From positions 1 to 50,747 of the forward strand of contig JAJFKF010000050.1 of NCBI GenBank assembly GCA_021773365.1: a stretch of DNA of 50,747 bases. Reading direction: 5' to 3'. This DNA is from Gammaproteobacteria bacterium. Its GTDB lineage: Bacteria; Pseudomonadota; Gammaproteobacteria; Steroidobacterales; Steroidobacteraceae. The notes under the pieces are model-generated. The model was given only the letters and a program-made list of their open reading frames with translations, had not been told where the DNA came from and did not search any database. Shown here piece by piece: positions 9,473-18,144 of this stretch. Numbering within the stretch: position 1 is the stretch's first letter; every line of letters starts with the position of its first letter. The position numbers and the translations under genes were made by a program.

Positions 9473-10039
9473 TTGTTTGGCGCGGGAGACGTACTGACCG
9501 GTGCGGGTATCCACGCGAATCACCTCGCCCTGGTTGATGAACAGCGGCACGCGCACCACGGCGCCGGTTTCCAGCTTGGCTGGCTTCTGCCCGCCGGTGG
9601 CCGTATCGCCGCGGATGCCCGGATCGGTTTCCACGATGGTCAGCTCAACGTGCGCCGGCGGCGCGATCAGCAGCGGTTCGTCGTTCCACAGCGTGACGAT
9701 GCAGACCGTGCCGTCCTTCAGCCACTGCGCGCCATCAGCCACCGCGGCCTTGCTCGCCGTGTACTGCTCGAAGCTTTCCGGATTCATGAAATGCCAGAAA
9801 TCCCCGTCGCTGTAGAGGAACTGCATGTCGACATCGACCACGTCGGCCCCTTCAGCCGTGTCACCGGACTTGAAGGTGCGCTCGATCACCCGCCCGCTCT
9901 TGAGGTTGCGGATTTTCACGCGATTGAAGGCCTGTCCCTTGCCCGGCTTGACGAACTCATTCTCCACGATGGCATAGGGGTCGCCGTCCAGCAGAATCTT
10001 CAGTCCCGAGCGGAATTCATTGGTGCTGTAGTTGGCCAT
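9470..10039 (-). CDS. efp: Elongation factor P
   Basis: EF-P binds between the ribosomal P and E sites and relieves stalling at polyproline stretches. The protein starts [12 protein letters not shown] and is 189 residues long, almost exactly the E. coli size. Lys34 lies in the loop [16 protein letters not shown], the form modified with beta-lysine by EpmA/EpmB, as opposed to the arginine form that is rhamnosylated in Pseudomonas. The presence of epmA and epmB beside it agrees. The frame is open far upstream through epmB, so the true start was set by homology at ATG 10039. No clear Shine-Dalgarno is seen. It is divergent from epmB with 45 bases between. Confidence 0.96.
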   Translation of the reverse strand: MANYSTNEFRSGLKILLDGDPYAIVENEFVKPGKGQAFNRVKIRNLKSGRVIERTFKSGDTAEGADVVDVDMQFLYSDGDFWHFMNPESFEQYTASKAAVADGAQWLKDGTVCIVTLWNDEPLLIAPPAHVELTIVETDPGIRGDTATGGQKPAKLETGAVVRVPLFINQGEVIRVDTRTGQYVSRAKQ

Positions 10040-10084
10040 GGCAGAATGGGGCGCCCGCAGGAGGGCAATGAAAAAAGGGCGTGC

Positions 10085-11122
10085 ATGATAGCCGCAAGCT
10101 CCCCCACTGACCACAATCGCCTGTCTTCCTCCGGCGCGCCACCGCCAGGCTGGCAGGCACTGCTGCGCCAGGCCGTTACCGACCCGGCCGAACTGCTGCG
10201 CATGCTCGACCTGGGCCCGCAATGGCTGGAACCGGCGCGCCAGGCGGCGGCGATCTTTGGACTCAAAACGCCCCGCGGCTTTGTTGCCCGCATGCGCAAG
10301 GGCGATCCCGCCGATCCGCTGCTGCTGCAGGTGCTGCCCCTGCACGCAGAACTGCAAGCAATACCCGGCTACGTGGCCGACCCGGTGGGCGACCTGGCCA
10401 GCACACAGGGCGCGGGGCTGCTGCACAAGTACACCGGCCGCGCGCTGCTGGTCACCACCGGCGCCTGCGCGGTGCACTGCCGCTACTGTTTCCGCCGTGA
10501 GTTTCCCTACAGTGAGCATCTGGCCGCCGCCGCAAACTGGCAACCGGCGCTGCAGGCCATTGCCGCGGACGACGATATCCACGAAGTCATTCTCAGCGGC
10601 GGCGATCCGCTGTCCCTGGCCGACCACAAGCTGCGCGCCCTCACCGACGGCCTGCAGACCATTCCTCATGTACGCCGTTTGCGCATCCACACCCGCTATC
10701 CCATCGTGCTGCCGGAGCGCATCGACAAGTCCTTCCAGCAATGGCTGCGCGCCCTGCCCTGGCGTGTTGCCATCGTCATTCACGCCAACCACGCCAATGA
10801 AATCGACGCCCGCGTTGAACAGGCGCTGGCCGGGCTGACGGCCTGCGGCGCGACGCTGCTCAATCAAAGCGTGCTGCTCCGGCGCGTCAACGACGAGGCC
10901 GACGCCCTGATCACCCTCAGCGAGAAACTGTTCACCGCCGGCGTGCTGCCCTACTACCTGCACCTGCTGGACCCGGTCCGCGGCGCCGCGCATTTCGACG
11001 TTGAAGCCGGGGTTGCCGCCGACCTGATGCGCACCATGGCCGCCCGCCTGTCCGGCTACCTGGTCCCGCGCCTGGTGCGTGAGCAGGCTGGCGCGCCCTA
11101 CAAAACCCCTGTTGCATGGTAG
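10085..11122 (+). CDS. epmB: EF-P (R)-beta-lysine 2,3-aminomutase EpmB
   Basis: EpmB is a radical-SAM, PLP-dependent aminomutase that converts (S)-alpha-lysine to (R)-beta-lysine for EF-P. The iron-sulfur motif CxxxCxxC is present as CAVHCRYC followed by [15 protein letters not shown] and HTRYPIVLP are family signatures, and the C-terminal PYKTP carries the usual PLP-binding lysine. The length of 345 residues matches the short EpmB/YjeK class as opposed to the longer clostridial lysine aminomutases. ATG 10085 is preceded by AAGGG five bases upstream. Reading frames extending back to 9473 run through efp and are not used. Confidence 0.95.
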   Translation: MIAASSPTDHNRLSSSGAPPPGWQALLRQAVTDPAELLRMLDLGPQWLEPARQAAAIFGLKTPRGFVARMRKGDPADPLLLQVLPLHAELQAIPGYVADPVGDLASTQGAGLLHKYTGRALLVTTGACAVHCRYCFRREFPYSEHLAAAANWQPALQAIAADDDIHEVILSGGDPLSLADHKLRALTDGLQTIPHVRRLRIHTRYPIVLPERIDKSFQQWLRALPWRVAIVIHANHANEIDARVEQALAGLTACGATLLNQSVLLRRVNDEADALITLSEKLFTAGVLPYYLHLLDPVRGAAHFDVEAGVAADLMRTMAARLSGYLVPRLVREQAGAPYKTPVAW

Positions 11123-11230
11123 AACCGCAGCGGGCGGCCGGCAGAACCGCCAGCCTCCACGCGCGCCCCCGCCGCTGCCCCCGGTATGGGCTACAATCCC
11201 GCCTCGCATCGAACCTGAGGAGATAAGGAT

Positions 11231-13291
11231 TTGGCACCCCACGGCGCAGTGCCCATGATCGTGATGACCAGCAGCCAGGATCACGTGGAGGCGGTCAACG
11301 CCACACTGCGCAAGGCCGGGCACCCCGCACATTGCAGCTGGATTTCCGATCTACGCGACCTCGGCGACGGTCTCACGCAAATCAACCCCGAAATGCTGCT
11401 GCTGTTCGTCGACGAACAGATTGGCGACCTGGGCTCGGTGATGAAGATCCGCAACCAGTTCGCCCCCGCCGTTCCGGTGGTGGTGGCCCGCGAAGCGGTG
11501 GACGAAGCCGCCATCGCCAGCGCCATGCAGATGGGCGCGCAGGATGTCGTCTCGCTGGGTGACCGCGTCCGTCTGCAGGCAGTGGTCGCGCGGGAACTGC
11601 GCGCCTTTCGCCTCGACCGGGCGCTGAACGCCACGCTGCAGTCGGCCCGCGAAACCAAGCAGCAGCTGCAGGCCTTCATGACCGGCTCCGCCGACGCCAT
11701 CTCGCATGTCGCCGAAGGCATCATCGTCAGCACCAACCCCGCATGGATGGAGCTGTTCGGCTATTCAGAGGAAGACGCTCTCATCGGACAGCCGCTGATG
11801 GACCTGTTCGAAGGCGACAGCCATGCCGCGCTGAAGGGTGCACTGGTGGCCTGCATCCAGGGCAAGTGGTCGGACCACATCCTGCGCGTACACGCCTCGC
11901 TCACCGACGGCTCCGATCTGGCGCTGGAGCTGGAGATCAACAAGGCAGAATTCGACGGCGACCCCTGCGTGCGCATCTGCGTGCCCTCCCGGCGCGACCG
12001 GGGCGGCGAAGGCCTGGCCCAGGAACTGAAGGACGCCGTGCGGCGCGACGCCACCACCGGCCTGCTGCACTGGAAATACTTTCTCGAGGACATCAAGGCG
12101 CAGCTGGCCGAGCCGGCCAAGGGCGGCGTGCGCTACCTGGCTGTCATCAAACCCGACAAATTCGCCCACATCCAGAGCGACGTCGGCATTCTCAAATGCG
12201 AGGACTTCCTCGCCGGCCTGGCCGAACAGCTGCGTGAACAGCTCGGACCAAAGGACATCGCCGGACGTCTGGCCGGCAACGTATTCATCGTGCTGCTCCA
12301 GCGCGGCAACGAGCGTGACGTGGAAGCCTGGGGCGAACAGTTCACGGTGAAGATCGCCAAACACATCTTCCAGGCCGGAGACAAATCCTTCTCCGCCACC
12401 TGTTCGGTGGGTCTGAGCGTGGTATCCAGCGGCAGCACCGACATCGCCGGCCCGCTGGGCGATGCCACCACGGCCAACAAAAATGCGCGCAGCCAGGGCG
12501 GTAGCCGCGTCGCCGTCCTGGACAAGGCCGATGCCGACACCCGCGCCCAGGCCTATGACAAGGTGTGGGTAAAGCACATCAAGACGGCTCTGATGGAAAA
12601 TCGCTTCCGCCTGGTGCAGCAACCCATCGCCAGCCTGCAGGGCGAGGAAAAGGGCATGTACGACGTGCTGGTGCGCATGATCGACGAGGGCGGCAAGGAA
12701 GTGCTGCCGTCTGAATTCATCGCCGCCGCCGAGCGCAACGACCTGATGAAGAACATCGACCGCTGGGTCATCGGCGCCTCCATGTCCTTCTGCGCGGCGC
12801 GCAAGCCCGCCTGCGTGTTCGTGCGCCTGTCCAAAGACACCGTGCTCGACAAGTCGCTGAGCATCTGGCTGCAGAACCAGCTCAAGGCCATCAAGATCGA
12901 ACCGGGCCGCATCTGCTTCCAGGTCACCGAAGACACCGCCACGCAGTACCTCAACCAGACCCGCGAACTGATCGCCACGCTGCAGTCGCTGGGTTTCCGC
13001 GCCGCACTGGAACACTTCGGCGCCGGCCGCGATCCGCTGGCGCTGCTGGCCAGCCTGCCGGTGCAGTTCATCAAGATCGACGGTTCCCTGATGCAGGGCT
13101 TGGCAAACGATCAGGGGCTGCAGCAGAAAGTGCGCGCGCTGGCCGAGGTGGCGCATGAGAAGAAGATCGAGACCATCGGCGAGCAGGTAGAGGACGCCAA
13201 CACCATGGCGGTGCTGTGGCAGCTGGGAATCGAGTTCATTCAGGGGTATTTCGTGAATGCGCCTGAGGAAGTGGTGATGGGGGGGAGGTGA
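11231..13291 (+). CDS. FimX-like REC-PAS-GGDEF-EAL protein with degenerate catalytic motifs
   Basis: This 686-residue protein has four parts: a receiver-like fold (residues about 8-125), a PAS domain (about 150-245, with [18 protein letters not shown]), a GGDEF-like domain (about 270-420) and an EAL-like domain (about 435-680). The catalytic motifs are lost: the GGDEF site reads AGNVF and the EAL site reads DVL (in GMYDVLVRM), and the receiver lacks an obvious acidic phosphorylation pocket. This is the pattern of FimX, which in Pseudomonas and Xanthomonas binds c-di-GMP with its inactive EAL domain and controls type IV pilus assembly. Assigning the same role is inference, helped by fimV nearby. 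The start is TTG 11231, with GAGGAG seven to eight bases upstream; ATG 11255 is an alternative with a poorer ribosome site. A TACAAT at 11192-11197 may be its -10 box, though no good -35 is visible. Confidence 0.8.
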   Translation: MAPHGAVPMIVMTSSQDHVEAVNATLRKAGHPAHCSWISDLRDLGDGLTQINPEMLLLFVDEQIGDLGSVMKIRNQFAPAVPVVVAREAVDEAAIASAMQMGAQDVVSLGDRVRLQAVVARELRAFRLDRALNATLQSARETKQQLQAFMTGSADAISHVAEGIIVSTNPAWMELFGYSEEDALIGQPLMDLFEGDSHAALKGALVACIQGKWSDHILRVHASLTDGSDLALELEINKAEFDGDPCVRICVPSRRDRGGEGLAQELKDAVRRDATTGLLHWKYFLEDIKAQLAEPAKGGVRYLAVIKPDKFAHIQSDVGILKCEDFLAGLAEQLREQLGPKDIAGRLAGNVFIVLLQRGNERDVEAWGEQFTVKIAKHIFQAGDKSFSATCSVGLSVVSSGSTDIAGPLGDATTANKNARSQGGSRVAVLDKADADTRAQAYDKVWVKHIKTALMENRFRLVQQPIASLQGEEKGMYDVLVRMIDEGGKEVLPSEFIAAAERNDLMKNIDRWVIGASMSFCAARKPACVFVRLSKDTVLDKSLSIWLQNQLKAIKIEPGRICFQVTEDTATQYLNQTRELIATLQSLGFRAALEHFGAGRDPLALLASLPVQFIKIDGSLMQGLANDQGLQQKVRALAEVAHEKKIETIGEQVEDANTMAVLWQLGIEFIQGYFVNAPEEVVMGGR

Positions 13292-13491
13292 AGGACCGGT
13301 CGGTCATTGCGCCCGGCAGACGGAAATTCCTGCCGATATCGCTGTGCTCAGCCTGATTCCATCGGATCACGATCTGCAGCAAACGACAGACATTAATAAG
13401 TAGACGCATCAGGTCGGGGGAAATCCCATCCGCCGGTATAAGTGCATCAAACCGGCTGGCACTGCAGGCGCGGGCATGTCATCGTTCCGCC

Positions 13492-13992
13492 ATGATCTGG
13501 TCGGTTTCCAGTTATCGTCGGCTTGAGAAGCGCCTGAAGAAAGTTCTGTGGCGCGGCGGGCGATCGCGGGAGGAAGCGGAGGACCTCATTCAGGAGGCCC
13601 TGCTCAGGTTGCATGAATATTGTCAGTCCGGCGAGGTAAAGAACCGGGAGGCCTTTGTTGTCCGCACCGTACGCAACCTTTCCATAGACCGGCATCGCAG
13701 GGACCACCGTCATCTGTATGTGGACGGTTCCGTCGAGCAGTTAGAAGCCAGCATTCCGCTGCTGGACGCAGGCCCGTCTTCGGACGAGATCATCGAGACC
13801 CAGCAGCGGCTGGACAAGATCAGGGCCACATTGAATGCAGTGAATCCACGCACCCGTGAGATCTATTTCGCGCATCGTTCCGGCTACAGCTACGCGGAGA
13901 TCGGCGCGCATATGGGTATCTCCAAGAGCACGATTGAAAAACATATTGCCCATGCCGTGCTTGCACTGATGGATGCGAGGGAAGCGGAATGA
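13492..13992 (+). CDS. ECF sigma factor, FecI type (module 1)
   Basis: The 166-residue product is an extracytoplasmic-function RNA polymerase sigma factor with only regions 2 and 4. Region 2 is visible as AEDLIQEALLRLHEY followed by REAFVVRTVRNLSIDRHRR, and region 4 as the helix-turn-helix YSYAEIGAHMGISKSTIEKHI. Its stop overlaps the FecR-like start by four bases (ATGA), so the pair is translationally coupled. By family knowledge it would be activated through the FecR partner when the STN-bearing receptor downstream is occupied, and would then transcribe the receptor gene. No strong ribosome site precedes the ATG. The 200 bases upstream (13292-13491) hold no gene; a motif AGACGCA at 13402-13408 recurs before the receptor gene. 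Confidence 0.88.
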   Translation: MIWSVSSYRRLEKRLKKVLWRGGRSREEAEDLIQEALLRLHEYCQSGEVKNREAFVVRTVRNLSIDRHRRDHRHLYVDGSVEQLEASIPLLDAGPSSDEIIETQQRLDKIRATLNAVNPRTREIYFAHRSGYSYAEIGAHMGISKSTIEKHIAHAVLALMDAREAE

Positions 13993-14939
13993 ACGTCGAC
14001 CGCAAGCAGGTCAGGGCAGAAGCCGCTTCGTGGGTGGCGCGCCTGCATGGACCGGATCGCAATGCCCACATCGAGCAGGGCTGTAAGCGGTGGCTGGCGG
14101 AAAGCCCGGTGCACGCGGCCGAGTTCGAGATCGCCACCGATGTCTGGCATGAGACCTCTGCATTGCCCGCCGAGCTGCCGATGTCAGCACGCCATTCCGG
14201 TGCGGCGGGCGAACGCGGCAGGTTCCTCCGTCCGGTGTTGCTGGCCGCGGGCATGGCCTGCGCCGTGCTGGTGGCCGCCGTCATTTACTTTGACGGCCGC
14301 GCGCTGAGTACGGCGGTGGGGGAGCAGCGCTCAGTAACCCTGGATGACGGCACGCGCGTGGAGCTGAATACCAATACCCGGCTGCAGGTCCGGTATGACG
14401 AGCATGCGCGTACGGTGGTGCTGAAAAGCGGCGAGGCCTTCTTCGACGTCACCCGGCGACAGGCACGGCCGTTCGTTGTGATTGCTGGCGAGCGGACAAT
14501 CACCGCAATCGGCACCACTTTTGTCGTGCGTCACGAGAACGATGCCGTATCGGTCACGCTCATCGAAGGCCGACTGGCAGTTGATACGCCCAGGCAGCTG
14601 CCCGAGGCGCCCAGGATGCTGAGCACTGGCCAGCGGTTGCGCTTCGATGCGGCGGGAAATGCACTGCTGGATTCCCCGCCGATCGAGAAAGTGACTGCCT
14701 GGCAGCGCGGCCAGCTTGTTTTCGAGAATACCTCGCTGCGCGAGGCGGTGGCTGAGTTCAACCGCTATGGCAGCGGCAGGATTCGCATTGCGGCTCCGCA
14801 GCTCGGCGATGTTCCGGTGGGCGGGGTTTTCCGGATCGGCGACATGTCGAGCTTTGCACAGGCGGTGGCCGCATCGCATCAACTGCGCGCGGTACGCCAT
14901 GGCGATGACATCATATTGGAGCGTAGTTCCGCGCCGTAG
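13989..14939 (+). CDS. FecR-type anti-sigma / sigma regulator (module 1)
   Basis: A 316-residue inner-membrane regulator. Residues 1-60 form the cytoplasmic sigma-binding domain (with the conserved WVARL and AESPVHAAEFE), a single membrane helix covers about 80-101, and the periplasmic FecR domain follows (GEQRSVTLDDGTRVELNTNTRL, then AFFDVTRRQARPFVV). A C-terminal STN-like segment (LVFENTSLREAVAEFNRY) would contact the receptor's signalling domain. By analogy with FecR it passes the receptor signal to its sigma factor. It lies between the sigma gene (4-base overlap) and the receptor gene (95 bases). Confidence 0.88.
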   Translation: MNVDRKQVRAEAASWVARLHGPDRNAHIEQGCKRWLAESPVHAAEFEIATDVWHETSALPAELPMSARHSGAAGERGRFLRPVLLAAGMACAVLVAAVIYFDGRALSTAVGEQRSVTLDDGTRVELNTNTRLQVRYDEHARTVVLKSGEAFFDVTRRQARPFVVIAGERTITAIGTTFVVRHENDAVSVTLIEGRLAVDTPRQLPEAPRMLSTGQRLRFDAAGNALLDSPPIEKVTAWQRGQLVFENTSLREAVAEFNRYGSGRIRIAAPQLGDVPVGGVFRIGDMSSFAQAVAASHQLRAVRHGDDIILERSSAP

Positions 14940-14968
14940 GGCGGCAGATGGGAATTTTGTGCCGCCAT

Positions 14969-15005
14969 TGCGTCTAGTGGCGTAAGGGTATCGTTAACAG
15001 ACGCA
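14969..15005. promoter_or_regulatory. Inverted repeat TGCGTCT-N23-AGACGCA before the module 1 receptor gene
   Basis: Perfect 7-base arms TGCGTCT (14969-14975) and AGACGCA (14999-15005) lie 30 bases before the receptor start, between fecR and the receptor. AGACGCA also occurs upstream of the module 1 sigma gene (13402-13408). Such a site could be an operator or the -10 part of an ECF promoter; the arms are short, so chance is possible. Confidence 0.3.
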
Positions 15006-15034
15006 CGCGCAACGGACAGCCGGGAAGTTTATCC

Positions 15035-18000
15035 ATGCCAAGCTCAACTTCGCTGAGATCATTGTTCACTTTCTCGTTCACTTTTGCGGTCCTGCTGCTG
15101 GGGTTTTCCACCATGGCCGCTGACTTGCAAACCAAATCGAGGTTCGATCTTTCCTCGCAGCCGCTGGCCAAGGCGCTAAACGCCTTTGCCATCCAGGCGG
15201 GCCTGAACATCTATTTCGACCCGCCAGCCGTGGAAGGTATTCGATCGCCGTCCCTGAAAGCTGAACTCACCGCCGATGATGCCCTCGCGCATCTGCTGGC
15301 GGGCACAAAGCTGCAGGCGGTCTACGTCGATGAGAACACCATCCGGATCGTGCCGATGGCGAGCGCGGCGGCCAGGGCGCAAAGCAGCGCGGCCCGCGAT
15401 GACGGCTCCGCGGGCATGGTACGGCTTTCGCGCTCCGAGATGGCTGGCGCAGATGCCATCACACGCCGGCCAGGTGCGGCGGAGTCCGACGAAGAGCAGA
15501 AAACTGCCGCTGATGCGCGCGGCGAGAAATCGGCAACCAATGAGCTGGTGGTTACCGGCACCAGCATTCGCGGACAGGCGCCGGTAGGGGCGCCGTTGAT
15601 TGTATTTGACCGCGAACAGATCGAGCGCAGTGGTTATGCCACTATTCAGGACTTCATGGAAACCGTGCCGCAGAATTACGGCGGCAATTCGCTGGAGGTG
15701 TTCTCCAGCATCGGCAATTTCACCCGCACTCAGGGCGTCAATCTGCGCGGGTTGGGCACCGGCGCCACACTGGTGCTGATCAACGGCCAGCGTCAGCCGC
15801 GCAGTGCCGAAGGGCAATTCACGGACCTGTCGAGCATTCCCGCCAGCGCCGTGGAGCGTATCGAGATCATGCCCGATGGCGCCTCGGCCATCTATGGATC
15901 GGAGGCCATCGGCGGCGTGGTGAATATTATTCTGCGCAAGGAGTATTTCGGCGCGGAAAGCCAGGCGCGCTTTGCCAGCGCGCGCTCGGACTCGGAGGAA
16001 GTGCAGTTCTCGCAGTCGCTGGGTCGCGGATGGCGTGGCGGAAATCTTTTGTTCGGCTATCAGTACTATGAGCGCACCGAACTGGCCGCCGAGGAGCGGG
16101 GCTACGCTGGCCAGGGAGACAAGCGTCCGTTTGGCGGCTCGGATCGCCGCACCACACGCAGCAATCCGGGCAATATCCTGATTCCCGGAAGCTTCACCGC
16201 GGTGGCCTTCGGCATTCCCGCCAGCCAGGACGGCTCCAGTCTGACCGTCGCGGACCTGATGCCCGGTGTCGCCAATCTAGGATTCGCAGCCGGCGATACG
16301 TCGCTGGCGCCGCAGCAGGAAAGCCACAGCGCGTTCTTTTCGGTTGCCCATGAGATCAATGCGCGCTGGCAGGTTTCGGCCGATGGCCGGTACACGCGGC
16401 GTTCCACCGATTATCTGGGTACGTCGGTGACCTCCGTGTTGACGGTGCCCTCCAGCAATGCGTTCTATGTCGATGCCTTTGGCACCGGTGAGCCACTGCG
16501 TATTCTGTATGACTTCGGTCGTGATTTTCGCCGTGTGACCGTGGGGGACACCGACACATTGTCTCTGAGCGGTAACGTGCGACTGGACCTGTCGGCCTCC
16601 TGGGGCCTGAGCGGCTCGGTCACTTATGGTTCAGAAAAGTCCTCAAGCTGGAGCCGGAACTTCGGCACGAACTTCGCCAACCTGAGTGCCGCGCTGGCTG
16701 ACTCCAATCCGGCAACCGCCTTCAATCCTTTTGGCGACGGGTCGTTCAACAATCCCGAGACCATAGCCTCGATCATCCTGCCACCGCAGATGAACGAGCC
16801 GGAGTACGTGAACTGGAGCTATCGGGCGGTTGCGGACGGGAATTTGTTTGCCCTTCCTGCTGGTACGGTGACCGCAGCAGTCGGTGCGGAATATCGAACC
16901 GAGTCGCTGCTCAGCGCACTGGCGGGTATCGAGCAAAGCGCCGATGAGCTGGATCGCGATGTATCGTCGCTGTTTGCGGAGGTCAATCTGCCTTTGATCG
17001 CCCGCTCAGGTTCCAGGGGTACATTGTTGCGCGCGTCGCTGGCCGGGCGCTACGAGGACTACAGTGACTTCGGCAACACCTTTAATCCGAAGTTCGGACT
17101 GCACTTCCAGCCCAATGACTGGCTGTCGATATCCGGCACCTGGGGCACTTCATTCCGCGCGCCACCGGTCGTGCTTCTCGATGAAATCATCAATGCCTTC
17201 GCCTATTCGATCAACGATCCGCTGGCGCTGGATGGATCCGGTGTTTCCAATGTCATTTTGGCGTTGGGCAACAACCCCAGCCTGCAGCAAGAGACCGCTG
17301 ATACCTGGTCTGTGGGTTTCCAGCTTACACCGGAGGCGGTGGCCCCGGGACTGCAGCTGTCGCTGCGCTATCACGAGATCGACTACGACAACAAGATTCT
17401 GTCGGTACCCTACCGCCTGCTGTCTTCCGGGGGCGATGTACTGGCCATTCCGATCTATAACGAAACCGGCATCATCGATCGCTCGCCACCGGCGGAGCTC
17501 CTGGAGCGGTACTGCGCGGATATGTATGTGGATTGCGTATCCTATCCGCCGAACATGTTCATCGATGCGCGTTTCCGCAATATCGCGGCGCTGCGCACGC
17601 GGGGGTTCGACTTCGAGGGCCGCAGCCGTCTGAATACCGATGCCGGATTGTTCGAGTTCGCGGTGAGCGGGGTATACAACATCAGCTATGAGCAACAGTT
17701 TATCGCTGGCGTGGACTTTACCGAACAGGTCAATACCCGCGGCGCGCCACCGAAGCTGGTAATGCGCTCAACGGCGTACTGGGAGCGCGGCGCCTGGGTG
17801 GTGGACGGCAGTGTCAACTACACCAATGCCTATGATGATGTCGGCGTGAGCCGCCGCATCAATTCCTGGACAACGGTAGATGCCGGCGCAACCTATCGGA
17901 TTCAATCGCCGGCCGGATTCATGAGCGGCGTCGCCATTGGCATCCGTGCGGCCAACCTGCTTGACGAGGATCCTCCTTTCGTCGATACCGACTACGGATT

Positions 18001-18064
18001 CGATGCCTCGGTGGCCAGCCCCCTGGGCAGGCTGCTCAGCGTAAATCTGACCAAGAGCTGGTAG
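15035..18064 (+). CDS. TonB-dependent outer-membrane receptor with STN signalling domain (module 1)
   Basis: A 1009-residue outer-membrane transporter. It has a signal peptide (about 1-29), an STN domain (about 35-105: FDLSSQPLAKALNAFAIQAG), a charged linker, a plug beginning near 167 (NELVVTGTSIRGQAP) with NLRGLGTGATLVLINGQRQP and AIYGSEAIGGVVNIIL, and a large beta-barrel ending in NLTKSW with the terminal aromatic residue of outer-membrane proteins. The STN domain marks it as a transducer that signals to FecR and the sigma factor. The substrate is unknown. An S41 peptidase gene follows after 80 bases on the same strand and is likely co-transcribed, which hints at a peptide-like ligand. Confidence 0.93.
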   Translation: MPSSTSLRSLFTFSFTFAVLLLGFSTMAADLQTKSRFDLSSQPLAKALNAFAIQAGLNIYFDPPAVEGIRSPSLKAELTADDALAHLLAGTKLQAVYVDENTIRIVPMASAAARAQSSAARDDGSAGMVRLSRSEMAGADAITRRPGAAESDEEQKTAADARGEKSATNELVVTGTSIRGQAPVGAPLIVFDREQIERSGYATIQDFMETVPQNYGGNSLEVFSSIGNFTRTQGVNLRGLGTGATLVLINGQRQPRSAEGQFTDLSSIPASAVERIEIMPDGASAIYGSEAIGGVVNIILRKEYFGAESQARFASARSDSEEVQFSQSLGRGWRGGNLLFGYQYYERTELAAEERGYAGQGDKRPFGGSDRRTTRSNPGNILIPGSFTAVAFGIPASQDGSSLTVADLMPGVANLGFAAGDTSLAPQQESHSAFFSVAHEINARWQVSADGRYTRRSTDYLGTSVTSVLTVPSSNAFYVDAFGTGEPLRILYDFGRDFRRVTVGDTDTLSLSGNVRLDLSASWGLSGSVTYGSEKSSSWSRNFGTNFANLSAALADSNPATAFNPFGDGSFNNPETIASIILPPQMNEPEYVNWSYRAVADGNLFALPAGTVTAAVGAEYRTESLLSALAGIEQSADELDRDVSSLFAEVNLPLIARSGSRGTLLRASLAGRYEDYSDFGNTFNPKFGLHFQPNDWLSISGTWGTSFRAPPVVLLDEIINAFAYSINDPLALDGSGVSNVILALGNNPSLQQETADTWSVGFQLTPEAVAPGLQLSLRYHEIDYDNKILSVPYRLLSSGGDVLAIPIYNETGIIDRSPPAELLERYCADMYVDCVSYPPNMFIDARFRNIAALRTRGFDFEGRSRLNTDAGLFEFAVSGVYNISYEQQFIAGVDFTEQVNTRGAPPKLVMRSTAYWERGAWVVDGSVNYTNAYDDVGVSRRINSWTTVDAGATYRIQSPAGFMSGVAIGIRAANLLDEDPPFVDTDYGFDASVASPLGRLLSVNLTKSW

Positions 18065-18086
18065 CGCCAGCAAACCTCTTCGGCAA

Positions 18087-18104
18087 CCACTGATACGGCA
18101 GTGG
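18087..18104. other. Short hairpin between receptor and S41 peptidase genes
   Basis: CCACTG and CAGTGG (18087-18092 and 18099-18104) form a 6-base stem with a 6-base loop in the 80-base gap between the module 1 receptor and the peptidase. There is no T-run, so it may tune expression or transcript stability within an operon, or mean nothing. Confidence 0.3.
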
Positions 18105-18144
18105 CACTCAGCGTGCCCTGCCGTCTAACGAGGAGTCTTCCGGT

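Noticed and set aside
9473-11332. Very long frames extending efp and epmB through each other
   Set aside because: Homology fixes the starts at 10039 and 10085; the extensions are antisense readings of the other gene.
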